From Dentipellis sp. KUC8613 (lineage: Eukaryota > Basidiomycota > Agaricomycetes > Russulales > Hericiaceae), in contig NSJX01000131.1 of the NCBI GenBank assembly GCA_002286715.1, forward strand, positions 3,392-31,039: a stretch of 27,648 nt of DNA, in the 5' to 3' direction. The translations under genes were made by a program, and so were the position numbers. Below the pieces are notes generated by a model that did not search any database, was not told the DNA's origin, and was given only the letters and a program-made list of their open reading frames with translations. Below, piece by piece: positions 27,511 to 27,648 of this stretch (positions are counted from its first letter, which is position 1; each line of letters starts with the position of its first letter).

Positions 27511-27648
27511 CTGATTCATCTATGAATCAGTCTTAAGTATCGACATTTTCACTACGGTTTGCAGAATCGACATCCTCAACTTTTTCGCTGCTTCGGGGAA
27601 TGGTCTCCCATGGCTTCAGCCACAATTGTTCACTTCAAAGTGTAAACC
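27511..27648 (+). repeat. Left-hand end of the palindrome repeat family (copy at 27511)
   Basis: Starts CTGATTCATCTATGAATCAG directly after integrase codons, so this is a true insertion boundary with the body to the right. The 138 bp to the window edge are the reverse complement of 2693-2830 with about three differences. The rest is outside the window. Confidence 0.85.

Overview
The window looks like repeat-rich DNA from a filamentous basidiomycete, probably an Agaricomycete. The evidence is three intron-dense eukaryotic housekeeping genes with introns of 48-61 nt, chromodomain Ty3/gypsy retrotransposon remnants, and large CpG-rich low-complexity blocks. Genus or species cannot be read from the sequence.

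Real host genes occupy one compact island at 7301-12323. A CUZ1/ZFAND1-type AN1 zinc-finger gene (minus, 4 exons) is divergent from the ESCRT-III gene vps2/CHMP2 (plus, 5 exons), with 152 bp between their start codons. vps2 converges on cog4 (minus, 11 exons), with 130 bp between the stops. The exon chains were assembled by hand from splice signals. Each gives an integral reading frame of the expected family length (255, 244 and 772 aa). They act in proteasome/Cdc48-linked protein quality control, endosomal membrane scission and intra-Golgi tethering. They are neighbours, not a pathway. A weak orphan reading frame lies upstream of cog4 (12747-13144).

The rest is nested repeats. CpG-dense, low-complexity blocks lie at 1-990, 3762-4860, 5740-6150, 18063-19490 and 20941-22870. 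They alternate with AT-rich stretches almost devoid of CpG. LTR elements include a solo LTR with a perfect 5-bp target duplication (14846-15377), a 393-bp LTR followed by a decayed gag (16712-17763) with a self-priming primer-binding site, a 293-bp LTR-like repeat (20276-20568), and the 3' half of a minus-strand chromodomain gypsy element (23555-27510) with an extra large ORF downstream of pol.

The main discovery candidate is a repeat family whose ends carry a hallmark palindrome (type sequence CTGATTCATAGATGAATCAG, preceded by RTT). Eight ends are visible. Three abut recognisable retrotransposon sequence, which shows which side is interior. Two ends are about 98% identical over 138 bp, so the family has been active recently. 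One pair, 17764 and 23553, forms 90-bp inverted termini around a mirrored 5.8-kb structure: terminal repeat, 30-bp GC palindrome box, low-complexity block. It encodes no recognisable transposase.
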